Shown piece by piece: positions 54,701-62,888 of a DNA stretch of 63,029 nucleotides. Under the pieces are notes generated by a model. The model saw nothing but the letters and a program-made list of their open reading frames with translations. It did no database searches and was not told the origin of the DNA. Position 1 is the stretch's first letter, and each line of letters opens with the position of its first letter. Source of the stretch: CAWVWD01 sp045106825 (GTDB taxonomy: Bacteria > Bacteroidota > Bacteroidia > Chitinophagales > Saprospiraceae); contig JBGCFH010000069.1 of NCBI GenBank assembly GCA_045106825.1, positions 1 through 63,029 on the forward strand, in the 5' to 3' direction. Position numbers and translations under genes: made by a program.

Positions 54701-55834
54701 AAAATATAAAAGATTATTAATAGGAGTAATTCCTCGAAAACCTGAAGCATTCGGAAACGTATAATTGATAAAGTGATTTTGTTTTAAATCAATTTGAGAT
54801 AATTGTCCAGAATCATTTGTCCAAAGTGTTTTACTTCCTTGACTTTTATATAATATTCGTTTAGCTTTTTCACTAAAATCGCCTTCTGTTTTATAAATCA
54901 CCTTTCCCTCAAAAGTTATTAATAAAAAGGTCTTTTTATATAAAAAAGCAAAGGCTTGAAATTCAGGTAAAAAATAAAAGGCAGCTTCTTCTGCTAAATA
55001 TCCTAACGGAGGAATGTCTAATGCCCGAAGTGTTTTTTTATAGTTTTCCGTTACGGTTAGTTTCCCTTTTTCGTTAATTTTGAGTAGAAGAGAATACGAA
55101 TCTATAAAGTTACAGCCCAATAAGATTTCATTTTGTTTATTCGTTCCAAGGTATGTAAATCCGAAATGATTTTTCAAAAACTTAGGATGTTCTAAATGAA
55201 GTGGTATTTTATACAATTCGTTACCATTCAAATCAACTTTTCTGATATGAGGATTATCATGATTTATCGTCCAAGTCAGACAGCCATCAGGCAAAGGTAG
55301 AAACGATTCTTTATCAATTCGGGGTAATTTTGTTAATCCTTTTTTTGGGAGATTTGCATAATAAGTAGAATCTTCTAATCTAAACATAAAGATATTATTA
55401 CGAGTGTAAGGAACAAATTCCGCAATATCTTCTTTGTCAAATGGTAAATCTTTTTTGTATTCTTCCCAGAGTACAACTTGTTCTTTTTGAGTATCGAATA
55501 ACGTAAAATCTTTTTTTAAATTAACAGATTCCTGATTTCGATGAATACACCAAATTATATTGCCATCTTGATATAGATTATCAATATTATTTTGAAGCAA
55601 ACCATTTTCAGTCGTATAAATCTTAAAACTTTGACCATCAAAACGATTCAAACCATTATTTGTACCTGCCCAGATTACACCTCGACTATCTTCAATTACA
55701 GTGTAAATTCCACCATTTGACAAGCCATCTTCTTGTGTGAAATGCTGTACATTAATTACAACGTCTTGCTTTTGACCTAATAGATTTAAACAAAAAAATA
55801 GTATGAATTTTAGTGAAAATATGTATTTTATCAT
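51758..55834 (-). CDS. Hybrid two-component system protein (sensor, histidine kinase, receiver, AraC output)
   Basis: A 1358-residue one-chain regulator from the ATG at 55832-55834 (MIKYIFSLKFILFFCLNLLG). The periplasmic part (about 25-770) has Reg_prop propeller repeats (GLSNGGIYTVIEDSRGVIWA, NNGLNRFDGQ) and a Y_Y_Y strand domain (YYLYKIKGNDEEWL). A membrane span (WWFVVLLLIFIVSSTFLII) near 780 leads to HisKA with FFANVSHELRTPITLIKGP (phospho-His near 838), the HATPase (NNLLTNALKFTSKNG, DNGRGIP, GGLGIGLSL), a receiver (ILLVEDNLDL, phospho-Asp in IISDMMMPIMDG, VKPFDEE), and the AraC HTH. Such proteins sense an oligosaccharide or related ligand and switch on nearby genes; no sus genes are visible, so the target is unknown. 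Confidence 0.95.
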   Translation of the reverse strand: MIKYIFSLKFILFFCLNLLGQKQDVVINVQHFTQEDGLSNGGIYTVIEDSRGVIWAGTNNGLNRFDGQSFKIYTTENGLLQNNIDNLYQDGNIIWCIHRNQESVNLKKDFTLFDTQKEQVVLWEEYKKDLPFDKEDIAEFVPYTRNNIFMFRLEDSTYYANLPKKGLTKLPRIDKESFLPLPDGCLTWTINHDNPHIRKVDLNGNELYKIPLHLEHPKFLKNHFGFTYLGTNKQNEILLGCNFIDSYSLLLKINEKGKLTVTENYKKTLRALDIPPLGYLAEEAAFYFLPEFQAFAFLYKKTFLLITFEGKVIYKTEGDFSEKAKRILYKSQGSKTLWTNDSGQLSQIDLKQNHFINYTFPNASGFRGITPINNLLYFNHSNGILQLPLDNSDDISTFSNIAGLSNLNYNDNLIASSYGALTKYNLITKEVITENIQERANIWALYADNDNRIWYSENGIFNFNFEDKKIIEGEYNEFKELKNNTIYHFHKKENDHLWLCTTSGLYEWHPDKGVLARYWSGGKGEFYIPSDDIRHLYFDKKKQEYWLASRQDGLIRWQPNIEKSKVFKLNRLKSNTFHSVFADDYDYLWLSTENGIIQFDKTTGKYQVHLPKNGTLSSEYNRIAHFQAVDGTIYFGGNEGITKIQPKYFKYFRDIKNQAKVIVVELNQYLDKTNTIENLTADFYENNQIKLQSGDRFFSLTLAINQYRHSKNIYYLYKIKGNDEEWLTSKTNEISISGLPYGNQTLIIKASLENGAYSKVLEIPIKVLRPFYLTWWFVVLLLIFIVSSTFLIIQWRTKQLNEQKKTLQIEVEKRTQKIAVQTEELKALDKAKSTFFANVSHELRTPITLIKGPIKSLLKMDSLSHREIKLLSIAKQNTTNLLRLVNEILDLTKLENSKLTLEESPIILYKFLKRIIGSFQSVAEKKEIDLRLFYELEENLQIELDADKFEKIINNLLTNALKFTSKNGFVHLIIINKNEHIIIKVQDNGRGIPSEDVPNVFNRFYQSSKNTKAEGGLGIGLSLSITFAKLMKGNIWVESSTNKDNHGSTFYLSLPKTIATQKPIINEIIAPEKQLIVEQSQPIAPILPSVELPTILLVEDNLDLQEYIAFLLSPFYNIITAEHGEAALAYLNSATLNQSTFPSLIISDMMMPIMDGFVFLENVKANDKWRSIPVIMLTARAELTHRLKALRIGIDDYMVKPFDEEELLVRIENLLRNYEERQNYALTQLPLAVEQSVTKSKKAIQNTVVVTTTADEKWLKTIENIIINNIKNPQFSIDFIADKLAMNRIKFYKKIKQLTGLTPNQYTRIIRLKMAKDYLENKTYKTVKEVANEIGFQRVDYFSKLYKKEYGKMPSSYF

Positions 55835-55865
55835 TACTGTTTTTTGATATTTTGGCTTATCCTCA

Positions 55866-55996
55866 TATGGCAATCGCAAGAAAAGTCATCAGGTGAGTTT
55901 TTCAGAAAATATCGAATGTAAAATGATTTTTCGTAAGGTTTAACATATTCACCTGATGACTATTTGACGCAATACTGGTTTCTTGCGATTGCCATA
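55866..55996. mobile_element. MITE-like element with 10-bp target duplication (TATGGCAATCGCAAGAAA ends)
   Basis: A 131-bp element with perfect 18-bp inverted ends and a second inverted pair GTCATCAGGTGA / TCACCTGATGAC. It is flanked by CTTATCCTCA at 55856-55865 and 55997-56006. It is inserted 32 bp upstream of the hybrid regulator's start codon, i.e. in its leader or promoter. Confidence 0.85.
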
Positions 55997-56234
55997 CTTA
56001 TCCTCATTAATGATTCTTAATTTCTATAAATAAGGAATTTTCTAAAGTAAAGTCCTTATTTGTGAGTATTAAAAATTTAGCGTACACGATTTGTATAGAC
56101 AACCTCATATATTTGATATTTTACTTTTGTATTATATATAATTCTATTTTATTAGTATAGGAATGGTAAAACAATAACTCATAACTTATTATTTTATCAT
56201 TCCATAGCCTTTTTTTTTGAAAATTTCAAAAGTT

Positions 56235-56353
56235 CAACCAATCGCATGAACGAACATAGTCATCAGGTGAGTCGTTTGAGGCTTTTAAATCATTAGCTTC
56301 ACTTTCGTTATTTGTCTAAGAACTCACCTGATAACTTTCTTGCGATAACCATA
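56235..56353. mobile_element. Second copy of the same MITE family with 11-bp target duplication
   Basis: A diverged 119-bp copy: AATCGCATGAA and GTCATCAGGTGAG at the left, CTCACCTGATAAC and TTCTTGCGATAACCAT at the right. It is flanked by ATTTCAAAAGT at 56224-56234 and 56354-56364. The gap 55997-56483 otherwise holds no gene apart from the TAGATTATTTGTTACCTGTT block near 56373. Confidence 0.8.
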
Positions 56354-56483
56354 TTTCAAAAGTGTAGAATACAGTAGATTATTTGTTACCTGTTCCCTTA
56401 AAAACAAGTTGAATGCGAACATTTAACCTGTTTTGCTTAGATTTGTGTTAATAGTTGATATTTAATACTTAATAGTTAAACGA

Positions 56484-57914
56484 ATGAATTACTGGATTTT
56501 TCAAATAAACCCGAAAGCTTTTGATGTAGTGAATGCGTTGAAAAATGAAGCATTGACTTCGTTTTCGGTGGTTTCACACAAAAACAAAATTGAAAAAGGT
56601 GATAAGGTTATTTTATGGAAATGTGGCAAAAATGCTGGTTGTTATGCGTTGTGTGAAGTGCGTTCTGAAGTATCAGAATTTAAGCCTTTAGCCAGTGAAA
56701 TGTCGTATTTTTTGGATAAAGAAGTATTAGAAAAATCCGCTTCAAGAGTTCATTTAAAGGTAGAATATAATCTTTGGAATAAAGCCATTACTTCTGAAAT
56801 GTTGTATTCTAAAGTCTTTGAACGGTTCAATGTCGGTTTACCAGGAACGAACTTTCAAGCAACAGATTCTCAATATAAAACCTTGATTTCGATTGTAGAA
56901 CGCTTGGATATGGTTTACGAAACGTTCCCTCCGTACGAAACCAGAAAAAAAGATAGAAAACCACTAAACCTTATTCTTTTTGGACCTCCGGGAACTGGAA
57001 AAACGTATCATACGCTAAATCATACAATTGCGATAATTGAAGGTAAAAGCTTAATTGAAGTCGAAATTGAAAATCAACAATATCGTTATAAACTCAAAGA
57101 ACGATACAATAACTATCAGCAAAATGGACAAATTGCCTTCGTGACATTTCATCCGTCGATGAACTACGAAGATTTTATTGAAGGCATCAAACCGAAGGAA
57201 GAAAATAAACAGGTTTATTACGAAATCGAAGATGGGATTTTTAAAAATCTAAGTCTAAAAGCGGCTAAAAATCCGAATCAAAACTATGTGTTAATTATTG
57301 ATGAAATCAGTCGTGGCAATGTCGCACAGATTTTTGGAGAATTGATTACGCTAATAGAACCTGACAAGCGAAGCGGCAAACCCGAAGGCACACAAACGAT
57401 TTTGCCATATTCCAAACAGCCGTTTGCTGTTCCTCCGAATTTATACCTTATCGGAACAATGAATACCGCAGATAGAAGCGTGGAAGCGTTAGATACGGCT
57501 TTGCGTCGTCGTTTTTTCTTTGAAGAAATGGCTGCAAAACCAACCTTATTGCATTCGATTGGCGAGATTGATTTGAAATTATTGCTTACCGCAATTAACC
57601 GCAGAATCGAAATATTATTGGATAAAGACCACCAAATCGGTCACGCTTACTTTATGAATATCAATACCTTAGCTGATTTAAGAATCGTTTTTGCCAACAA
57701 AATTATTCCATTATTAAAAGAATATTTTTACGGTGATTGGGGAAAAATCGGTTTAGTTTTGGGCGAAGGTTTTATTCAAAAGAAAACGCAGCCATATCAA
57801 GGTGTTTTTACCAATTTCGATTATGAATATAAAGATGATTTTGAGAATCGAACGGTTTATGAATTGACTGATGTCAAAGATTGGGACGAAACGGCTTTTC
57901 GTATGATTTTGTAA
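56484..57914 (+). CDS. EVE-domain McrB-like AAA+ GTPase (type IV restriction)
   Basis: A 476-residue protein. Residues 1-145 are an EVE domain (YWIFQINPKAFDVVNALKNE, KGDKVILWKCGKNAGCYALC), a fold related to YTH/PUA that recognises modified bases in DNA. Residues about 155-460 are an McrB-type AAA+ motor: Walker A FGPPGTGKTYHT near 165, FVTFHPSMNYEDFIEGIKPK near 215, Walker B LIIDEISRGNVAQIFGEL near 270, and the MNTADRSVEALDTALRRRFF sensor/Arg region near 330. McrB uses GTP to power cleavage by an McrC nuclease at modified cytosine sites. Unusually, no mcrC follows: the next gene starts 10 bp downstream and is an unrelated lipoprotein. Confidence 0.9.
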   Translation: MNYWIFQINPKAFDVVNALKNEALTSFSVVSHKNKIEKGDKVILWKCGKNAGCYALCEVRSEVSEFKPLASEMSYFLDKEVLEKSASRVHLKVEYNLWNKAITSEMLYSKVFERFNVGLPGTNFQATDSQYKTLISIVERLDMVYETFPPYETRKKDRKPLNLILFGPPGTGKTYHTLNHTIAIIEGKSLIEVEIENQQYRYKLKERYNNYQQNGQIAFVTFHPSMNYEDFIEGIKPKEENKQVYYEIEDGIFKNLSLKAAKNPNQNYVLIIDEISRGNVAQIFGELITLIEPDKRSGKPEGTQTILPYSKQPFAVPPNLYLIGTMNTADRSVEALDTALRRRFFFEEMAAKPTLLHSIGEIDLKLLLTAINRRIEILLDKDHQIGHAYFMNINTLADLRIVFANKIIPLLKEYFYGDWGKIGLVLGEGFIQKKTQPYQGVFTNFDYEYKDDFENRTVYELTDVKDWDETAFRMIL

Positions 57915-57924
57915 AAAATTAACC

Positions 57925-58677
57925 ATGAAAAAACTCCTCATTTTAAGCTCAATATTGATGATATTTTGGAGTTGTAAAGAAATTCCTTCAAGTGCTGAAA
58001 TAGATAATGTTGATAAAGAAATCTTTCCTCATTTTATTGAATTAGAAACATATACTGATACTTCAGTTTATAGAAACGTAAATTCTCTAAGAAGAGTCAA
58101 ATATGAATTTCTATATCTTGGCAAAGAAGAAGATACAATAGAATTGAATTATCATGTTAATTTTCGTTCACCTCCGCCACCACCTCCAGGAATGGAAAAA
58201 GACACAATTCTTTTAATCAATGATAATCTATTTGAAAATTATCGTGTAGATTGGTTTGATAAAAGGAAGTTTAATCATTCGGAAGGTTCAAAAATGGAAA
58301 TCAGAGTTGATACTTCGATGATTATTAAAAATCGTGATTTTCGTTATGATTCGAAGTATAAATTTTCAAAAGCTTATCCAGTTATCATAAAAAATCAAGA
58401 AATCGACACTGTAACTATTAGTCTAAATTATCATATTCCAGTAGTTTTAGAAGCAAAAGATAGTTTGAATGATTGGCAACCGATTGAAAACGTTCATGCT
58501 TATTTTTGTGGCGTTGGAGTTGATAGAGTCTTTCTACCACCAAATGAAATTGCTGTAACTTCTGTTATCATTTATAAAGGTGATTATAAAACTGATTTGA
58601 GATTGCGACTTGGTGAGAATTTATCAAAACCATTCAAAGGACAAATCAATTACAGTCAGTTTGAAATGGAATATTAA
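57925..58677 (+). CDS. Lipoprotein of unknown function
   Basis: A 250-residue lipoprotein with lipobox in ILMIFWSCKEIPSS (Cys17). The mature part is beta-rich with many aromatic and charged residues (FLYLGKEEDTIELNYHVNFR) and carries a proline run (SPPPPPPGMEKD) near 90. The C-terminal part has HAYFCGVGVDRVFLPPNEIA. No enzymatic motif is visible and I do not recognise the family. It begins only 10 bp after the EVE-McrB gene, so they may share a transcript, although a link in function is not expected. Confidence 0.7.
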   Translation: MKKLLILSSILMIFWSCKEIPSSAEIDNVDKEIFPHFIELETYTDTSVYRNVNSLRRVKYEFLYLGKEEDTIELNYHVNFRSPPPPPPGMEKDTILLINDNLFENYRVDWFDKRKFNHSEGSKMEIRVDTSMIIKNRDFRYDSKYKFSKAYPVIIKNQEIDTVTISLNYHIPVVLEAKDSLNDWQPIENVHAYFCGVGVDRVFLPPNEIAVTSVIIYKGDYKTDLRLRLGENLSKPFKGQINYSQFEMEY

Positions 58678-58944
58678 AAATCTACGTTTAATCGAATTGA
58701 AGATTATGATTCTTCGACAAATTCCATGAAACACGTTGCATTTAGTTAGTCTAAATAATTTCGCTTTTGTAACATAATTGAATAGATAAATACTAACTCG
58801 AACGTAAAGTCTATTATGTTGAGCTAATTGTCCATATTTCGGTGCTAATCGCTGCCTAAATTTGTATTAAAGAAAATGGATAAAACTTGTATTAAAACAA
58901 GTGATTCCTTTTATAAACAAATTTATTGAATACAAATATTAATC
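58678..58944. other. Intergenic stretch with repeat fragments
   Basis: Contains CTACGTTTAATCGAATT (58683) like the CTGCGTTTAATC core, and AGTCTAAATAATTTCG (58746) like the split hairpin at 28825. Both are fragments; no gene. Confidence 0.4.
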
Positions 58945-59370
58945 ATGAAACAGATATTTTTTATTTTAATTTTAATGACACCGATTATGACACAGGCACA
59001 AGCACAAGCACAAACAACAGAAACACAGCGTATTGAAACAATAATTAATCATTATTTTGATGGAATAGTTAATCATAAACCTGAGGGTTTTGAAAAAGCA
59101 TTTACGAAAACAGCAACGATGAAATCATTTGATAATGAATATTCAGAAGTGAATGCAATTGAGGCGTTAAGTTCGTACGTCACCGCTAACGAACCTGTCA
59201 AAACCAAAACGAGTATTACTTCGATTAGTATCATAGAGAATGCTGCAAGTGTACAGTTAACGTTGGAATATGAAACCTTTTCATTTATTGATTTTATGCA
59301 TTTGCTAAAGATTGATGGCGAATGGAAAATTGTTAGCAAAACATATACGACTAAGAAGAAAGATTTTTAA
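58945..59370 (+). CDS. Secreted lumazine-binding/SnoaL-like (NTF2-fold) protein
   Basis: A 141-residue exported protein with signal peptide (IFFILILMTPIMTQAQAQ). The mature domain starts IETIINHYFDGIVNHKPEGF, continues with an acidic loop (SFDNEYSEVNAIEALSSYV) and strands ASVQLTLEYETFSFIDFMHL and LLKIDGEWKIVSKTYTT. This helix-then-curved-sheet pattern with a final DGEWKIVSK strand is that of the putative lumazine-binding group of NTF2-like proteins. Ligand and role are unknown. Confidence 0.8.
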   Translation: MKQIFFILILMTPIMTQAQAQAQTTETQRIETIINHYFDGIVNHKPEGFEKAFTKTATMKSFDNEYSEVNAIEALSSYVTANEPVKTKTSITSISIIENAASVQLTLEYETFSFIDFMHLLKIDGEWKIVSKTYTTKKKDF

Positions 59371-59563
59371 TCGGTTGACGGTTTCGTAGTATTTTTTAAA
59401 TAATTATCGACTTTACTATCGCTTTTCTGCGGTGGTAAAGTTGTTATTTTATAACAATTTTTGAATTTTTGTCTTGACGTTAATTTGAAAAATTAGTAGA
59501 TTTTTTTTGCAAAAAAAACATTGATTATCAAATACATATTTGTTTTAAATCTAAATAATTCAA

Positions 59564-60400
59564 ATGATATTAGCTCGTTCAACATTCAAGTATCGTAAAC
59601 AAGTTCTTATTGAAAAGATTAAGATTCGACCACCTTTTAGGTATGAAGCTATTTTTCAAAATAGTGGTTGTTTTATCTATTTCAAGAATCAAGCACCTAA
59701 ATTACTTTCAGCAGAAAACAACATTCAAATAAAGGAAAAAGAAGCGGTATTACTTAAATGTGGTAACCATTTTCTGGATTTGTTGCGAGAGAAAGAAAAT
59801 GGCGAAGTTGAAGTCATTGTGATTCACTTATTTCCTGAAGTATTAAAAAAATTATACATCGGAGAATTACCTGCAATCATTGAGAAACAAACGAACAATA
59901 AGCGATGTCAAGTCATTGCATCAAATGACGTTATTGCAAAATTCATAGATTCATTGGAATTTTATTTTCAAAACCCATCTTTGGTTAATAATGATTTATT
60001 GGAATTGAAAATCAAAGAACTCATATTATTGTTGGTTCAGTCTAAGAATGTGCATTCGATTTTGGAATTAATCGCTGATTTATACACACCAAAAGCGGTT
60101 CAATTAAAGGAAGTTATTGAGTTACATTTGTTTTCTAATCTAAAGTTGAATCAGTTGGCAAAGCTTTGCAATCAGGGTTTATCGTCTTTCAAGCGAGAAT
60201 TCAAAAAAGAGTTTAATGATAGTCCAACGAATTATATTATTGGCAAAAAAATCGAAAAGGCGAAAGAGTTATTAAGCATGACCAAACTCTCTATCAATGA
60301 AATCGCTTACGAAGTTGGTTTTCAAGATCAGTTGTATTTTACTCGACTTTTCAAAAAAAGAACAGGAACAACGCCTTCTAATTTTCGTTTAGGGAAATAG
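59564..60400 (+). CDS. AraC-family transcriptional regulator
   Basis: A 278-residue regulator. The N-terminal ~160 residues are a sensory/cupin-like region (ILARSTFKYRKQVLIEKIKI, AVLLKCGNHFLDLL, VIVIHLFPEVLKKLYIGE). The C-terminal ~100 residues are the AraC double HTH (LNQLAKLCNQGLSSFKREFK, ELLSMTKLSINEIAYEVGFQ and DQLYFTRLFKKRTGTTPSNF). It is a clear paralogue of the regulator at 61923. The start codon is the ATG at 59564. The target genes are unknown. Confidence 0.9.
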   Translation: MILARSTFKYRKQVLIEKIKIRPPFRYEAIFQNSGCFIYFKNQAPKLLSAENNIQIKEKEAVLLKCGNHFLDLLREKENGEVEVIVIHLFPEVLKKLYIGELPAIIEKQTNNKRCQVIASNDVIAKFIDSLEFYFQNPSLVNNDLLELKIKELILLLVQSKNVHSILELIADLYTPKAVQLKEVIELHLFSNLKLNQLAKLCNQGLSSFKREFKKEFNDSPTNYIIGKKIEKAKELLSMTKLSINEIAYEVGFQDQLYFTRLFKKRTGTTPSNFRLGK

Positions 60401-60462
60401 GTTTAATTTTTTTTGTAAATTTGGTTGTAACACAATTTGCCAATCACCAACTACAAAAAACC

Positions 60463-61386
60463 ATGAATAACGTTTACAAAGAATTTTTCGAAGTCCTCAA
60501 ATCCTATTTAGTAGAATTAGGCATTGAGGAAAAACACAAAGGAATTGAAGGTTGTAGCAAGGCAGAAATTCAAGCACTTGAAAAACGAGTTGGTCAATTA
60601 CCACTTGCTTATAAGGAGTTTTTGAGTAGTATTGGTAAGCAATTTCTGTTTGAATTTATGGATGCGGAAGATATGGCATTCGATGATCTTGACTATATTG
60701 AGGAATTTGGAAAGGAAGTTTTTGAGGAAAATAAATTGGTGATTGAAAGACCTTACATGGTGATTTCGGAAAGGCGAAATGAATATATTTCGCTTATATA
60801 CCTTGACTCAGACGATAATCCGAAAGTTTGGATTATGACTGAATATTGGGACGACAATGATGACGGGGAAAATTTAGTCGTTAGAACAGAATCTTTTACA
60901 GATTTAATCTTAGCCTTTTTTAGTCAAATGCTTGGTTATTATACAGCAGGTTTTCATTTCGTTACAGCAGAAGACCAAAAGGATGAAGATGTTATCAAAA
61001 AAAGATATATGAAATGGTATAAAAGTTTGGTCAAAATTGAAAAACAAATTGAGGAAAATCAAACAGATAATCCATTTATCAAAGAATTAAATGAGCGACT
61101 TTTAGGTTATTATCTTCCAAGTAAACCGTTCATCCTTGATGAATTAGCTGATTTTGAATACAAATATTTTAGTTGGTTTATAAAAAGCAAACGTAAATTA
61201 AAAGCATTTAAGATACAAGATGAGATTAAAATTGTATTAGATAATTACAAAGCAGAGTATCAAAAAATGGCTAATAGAGGTTCATTCTCTGAAAGAAATA
61301 AAGAAGGGCTTTTTGCACTTTTAGTCATCTTAGTTTTAATATTGATTGCAATCGGAATCAATTTCATTTTGCTTCTTTTAACTTAA
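60463..61386 (+). CDS. SUKH (SMI1/KNR4-like) protein with C-terminal membrane anchor
   Basis: A 307-residue protein from the ATG at 60463 (MNNVYKEFFEVLKSYLVELG). Residues about 25-150 are a SMI1/KNR4 domain: CSKAEIQALEKRVGQLPLAY, KEFLSSIGKQFLFEF and ISLIYLDSDDNPKVWIMTEY. Proteins of this superfamily are often immunity proteins that neutralise polymorphic toxins. A helical middle region follows, and the end is a strong membrane span (LFALLVILVLILIAIGINFI). No toxin is visible nearby, so an immunity role is only possible. It lies between two paralogous AraC regulators. Confidence 0.8.
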   Translation: MNNVYKEFFEVLKSYLVELGIEEKHKGIEGCSKAEIQALEKRVGQLPLAYKEFLSSIGKQFLFEFMDAEDMAFDDLDYIEEFGKEVFEENKLVIERPYMVISERRNEYISLIYLDSDDNPKVWIMTEYWDDNDDGENLVVRTESFTDLILAFFSQMLGYYTAGFHFVTAEDQKDEDVIKKRYMKWYKSLVKIEKQIEENQTDNPFIKELNERLLGYYLPSKPFILDELADFEYKYFSWFIKSKRKLKAFKIQDEIKIVLDNYKAEYQKMANRGSFSERNKEGLFALLVILVLILIAIGINFILLLLT

Positions 61387-61922
61387 AAAAATAGTTTGTC
61401 CTTTTGATAATTAGTGATAACCTTACGTTGAGCGGCAATCAACTTAAGGGAAATTTTAAAAATTGAACCGCAGAGTATCGAATATTGAAATTGAGTGATG
61501 GTTTGTTTTGAATGTTTGGAAATGATATATTGATGAATTATTTTGTAGTTTTGACTATGATTTGTAGTCGAAGGTGTGGATATGTCGATGTTGGTGGTAA
61601 GCAAATAATTAAGGAAATTATTGACTGTAAATTTAGTTTCTGCCTTTAAACAGAAATCAAACTACTCTATGTAGAAAATATGTAAAATCTAAATGTCACT
61701 TAAAAACTCTTAAAACAAACAGCTTATATTATATGAAAAAAATACTCAATGTAATAACTAAAGAAATTTCATTATTTAACTTGAAGTTTTGAGAGTCTTC
61801 AAAAAAGTGTGTCAGTAAACTTTTCCACAACGTTTTAAAAGCTTTTGCTGTTCTAAATATTTGGTTGAATACGCTACCTTTACGATGCTTTCAACTCGAA
61901 TTTATAATTATTAAAGTCAACA
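61387..61922. other. 535-bp intergenic stretch
   Basis: No recognisable gene, repeat family or terminator. An open frame on the minus strand here (61383-61604) has no coding-like composition or known motif. Confidence 0.5.
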
Positions 61923-62771
61923 ATGATAATAGAATACAAAAAACTGAGCTATAAAAAGAAAGTGATTTTTGAAAAAATGACTTTGAGAAATTTTGATAGA
62001 ATGGCGAAAGTCTTCGATGAAAATGAGGCTTGTTTTATGTATTTGCAAGAAGGTTCTTTTCAGTTTAGAACGCCTGAACGAGTCATTCAATTCAATGTTG
62101 GTGACGGATTATTAGCGAAATGTAGTAATTATTTCTTTGAACAAACGAAAGCGGAGCACCAACAAATCACAAAATCAAAAGGTATTGGAATTTATCTTTA
62201 TCCTGAGATTATTAAAGAATTATTTGATTTTGACTTATCCGTTTCTGACTTTGAAACAGATTATGATACGACGCTAATCAATGTCGATGCTTTAATGGAA
62301 AACTTCATTAATGGTATTGATTTCTTGTTAGAAAATCCATCAGTTTCGAGTGATTCAATGATAAAAATTAAACTTAAAGAGTTTCTATTATTGCTATCTA
62401 AAACAGAAAATGCACCTTCTCTTTTAGACTTTGTCGCATCACTATTCAAGCCTTATGAATACGATTTTAAGCAAGTAATTGACCAAAATATATTCTCAAA
62501 TTTATCTACTAATGAATTGGCAAGCCTTTGCGGTATGAGTATTTCTACCTTTCAAAGAACATTCGCCAAAGTCTTTAATCAAACGCCTGCCAAATACATT
62601 CTTGAGCAAAGAATGTTAAAAGCCAAAAGGTTATTAGCCAATAAAAATAATCGTATTGTTGATATTGCTTACGATTGCGGTTACCAAAGTATCTCTACAT
62701 TTAACCGATTATTCAAAAAGTCATTTGATTTATCTCCTTCCGAATTTCGATTGACCAAAATTGAGCATTAA
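61923..62771 (+). CDS. AraC-family transcriptional regulator
   Basis: A 282-residue regulator paralogous to the 59564 gene. The sensory half has MIIEYKKLSYKKKVIFEKMT, ACFMYLQEGSFQFRTPERVI and GDGLLAKCSNYFFEQ; the AraC HTH half has LSTNELASLCGMSISTFQRT and IVDIAYDCGYQSISTFNRLF ending SPSEFRL. Same length, domain order and strand as its paralogue, with the SUKH gene between, so a tandem duplication is likely. The target genes are unknown. Confidence 0.9.
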   Translation: MIIEYKKLSYKKKVIFEKMTLRNFDRMAKVFDENEACFMYLQEGSFQFRTPERVIQFNVGDGLLAKCSNYFFEQTKAEHQQITKSKGIGIYLYPEIIKELFDFDLSVSDFETDYDTTLINVDALMENFINGIDFLLENPSVSSDSMIKIKLKEFLLLLSKTENAPSLLDFVASLFKPYEYDFKQVIDQNIFSNLSTNELASLCGMSISTFQRTFAKVFNQTPAKYILEQRMLKAKRLLANKNNRIVDIAYDCGYQSISTFNRLFKKSFDLSPSEFRLTKIEH

Positions 62772-62888
62772 TTGAATAAATCTGCAAATCCATTCCTGTA
62801 ATTCTCCCTTAGTTTTGTATTAGATTTTTAAACAAAAGTCTATTCAATCAAAAAACTAAGTGATGAAAGTAGTAAGTCTATTATCAAC

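Noticed and set aside
61383..61604. Minus-strand 73-codon frame
   Set aside because: No recognisable motif, promoter or conservation sign; it overlaps the end of the SUKH gene.
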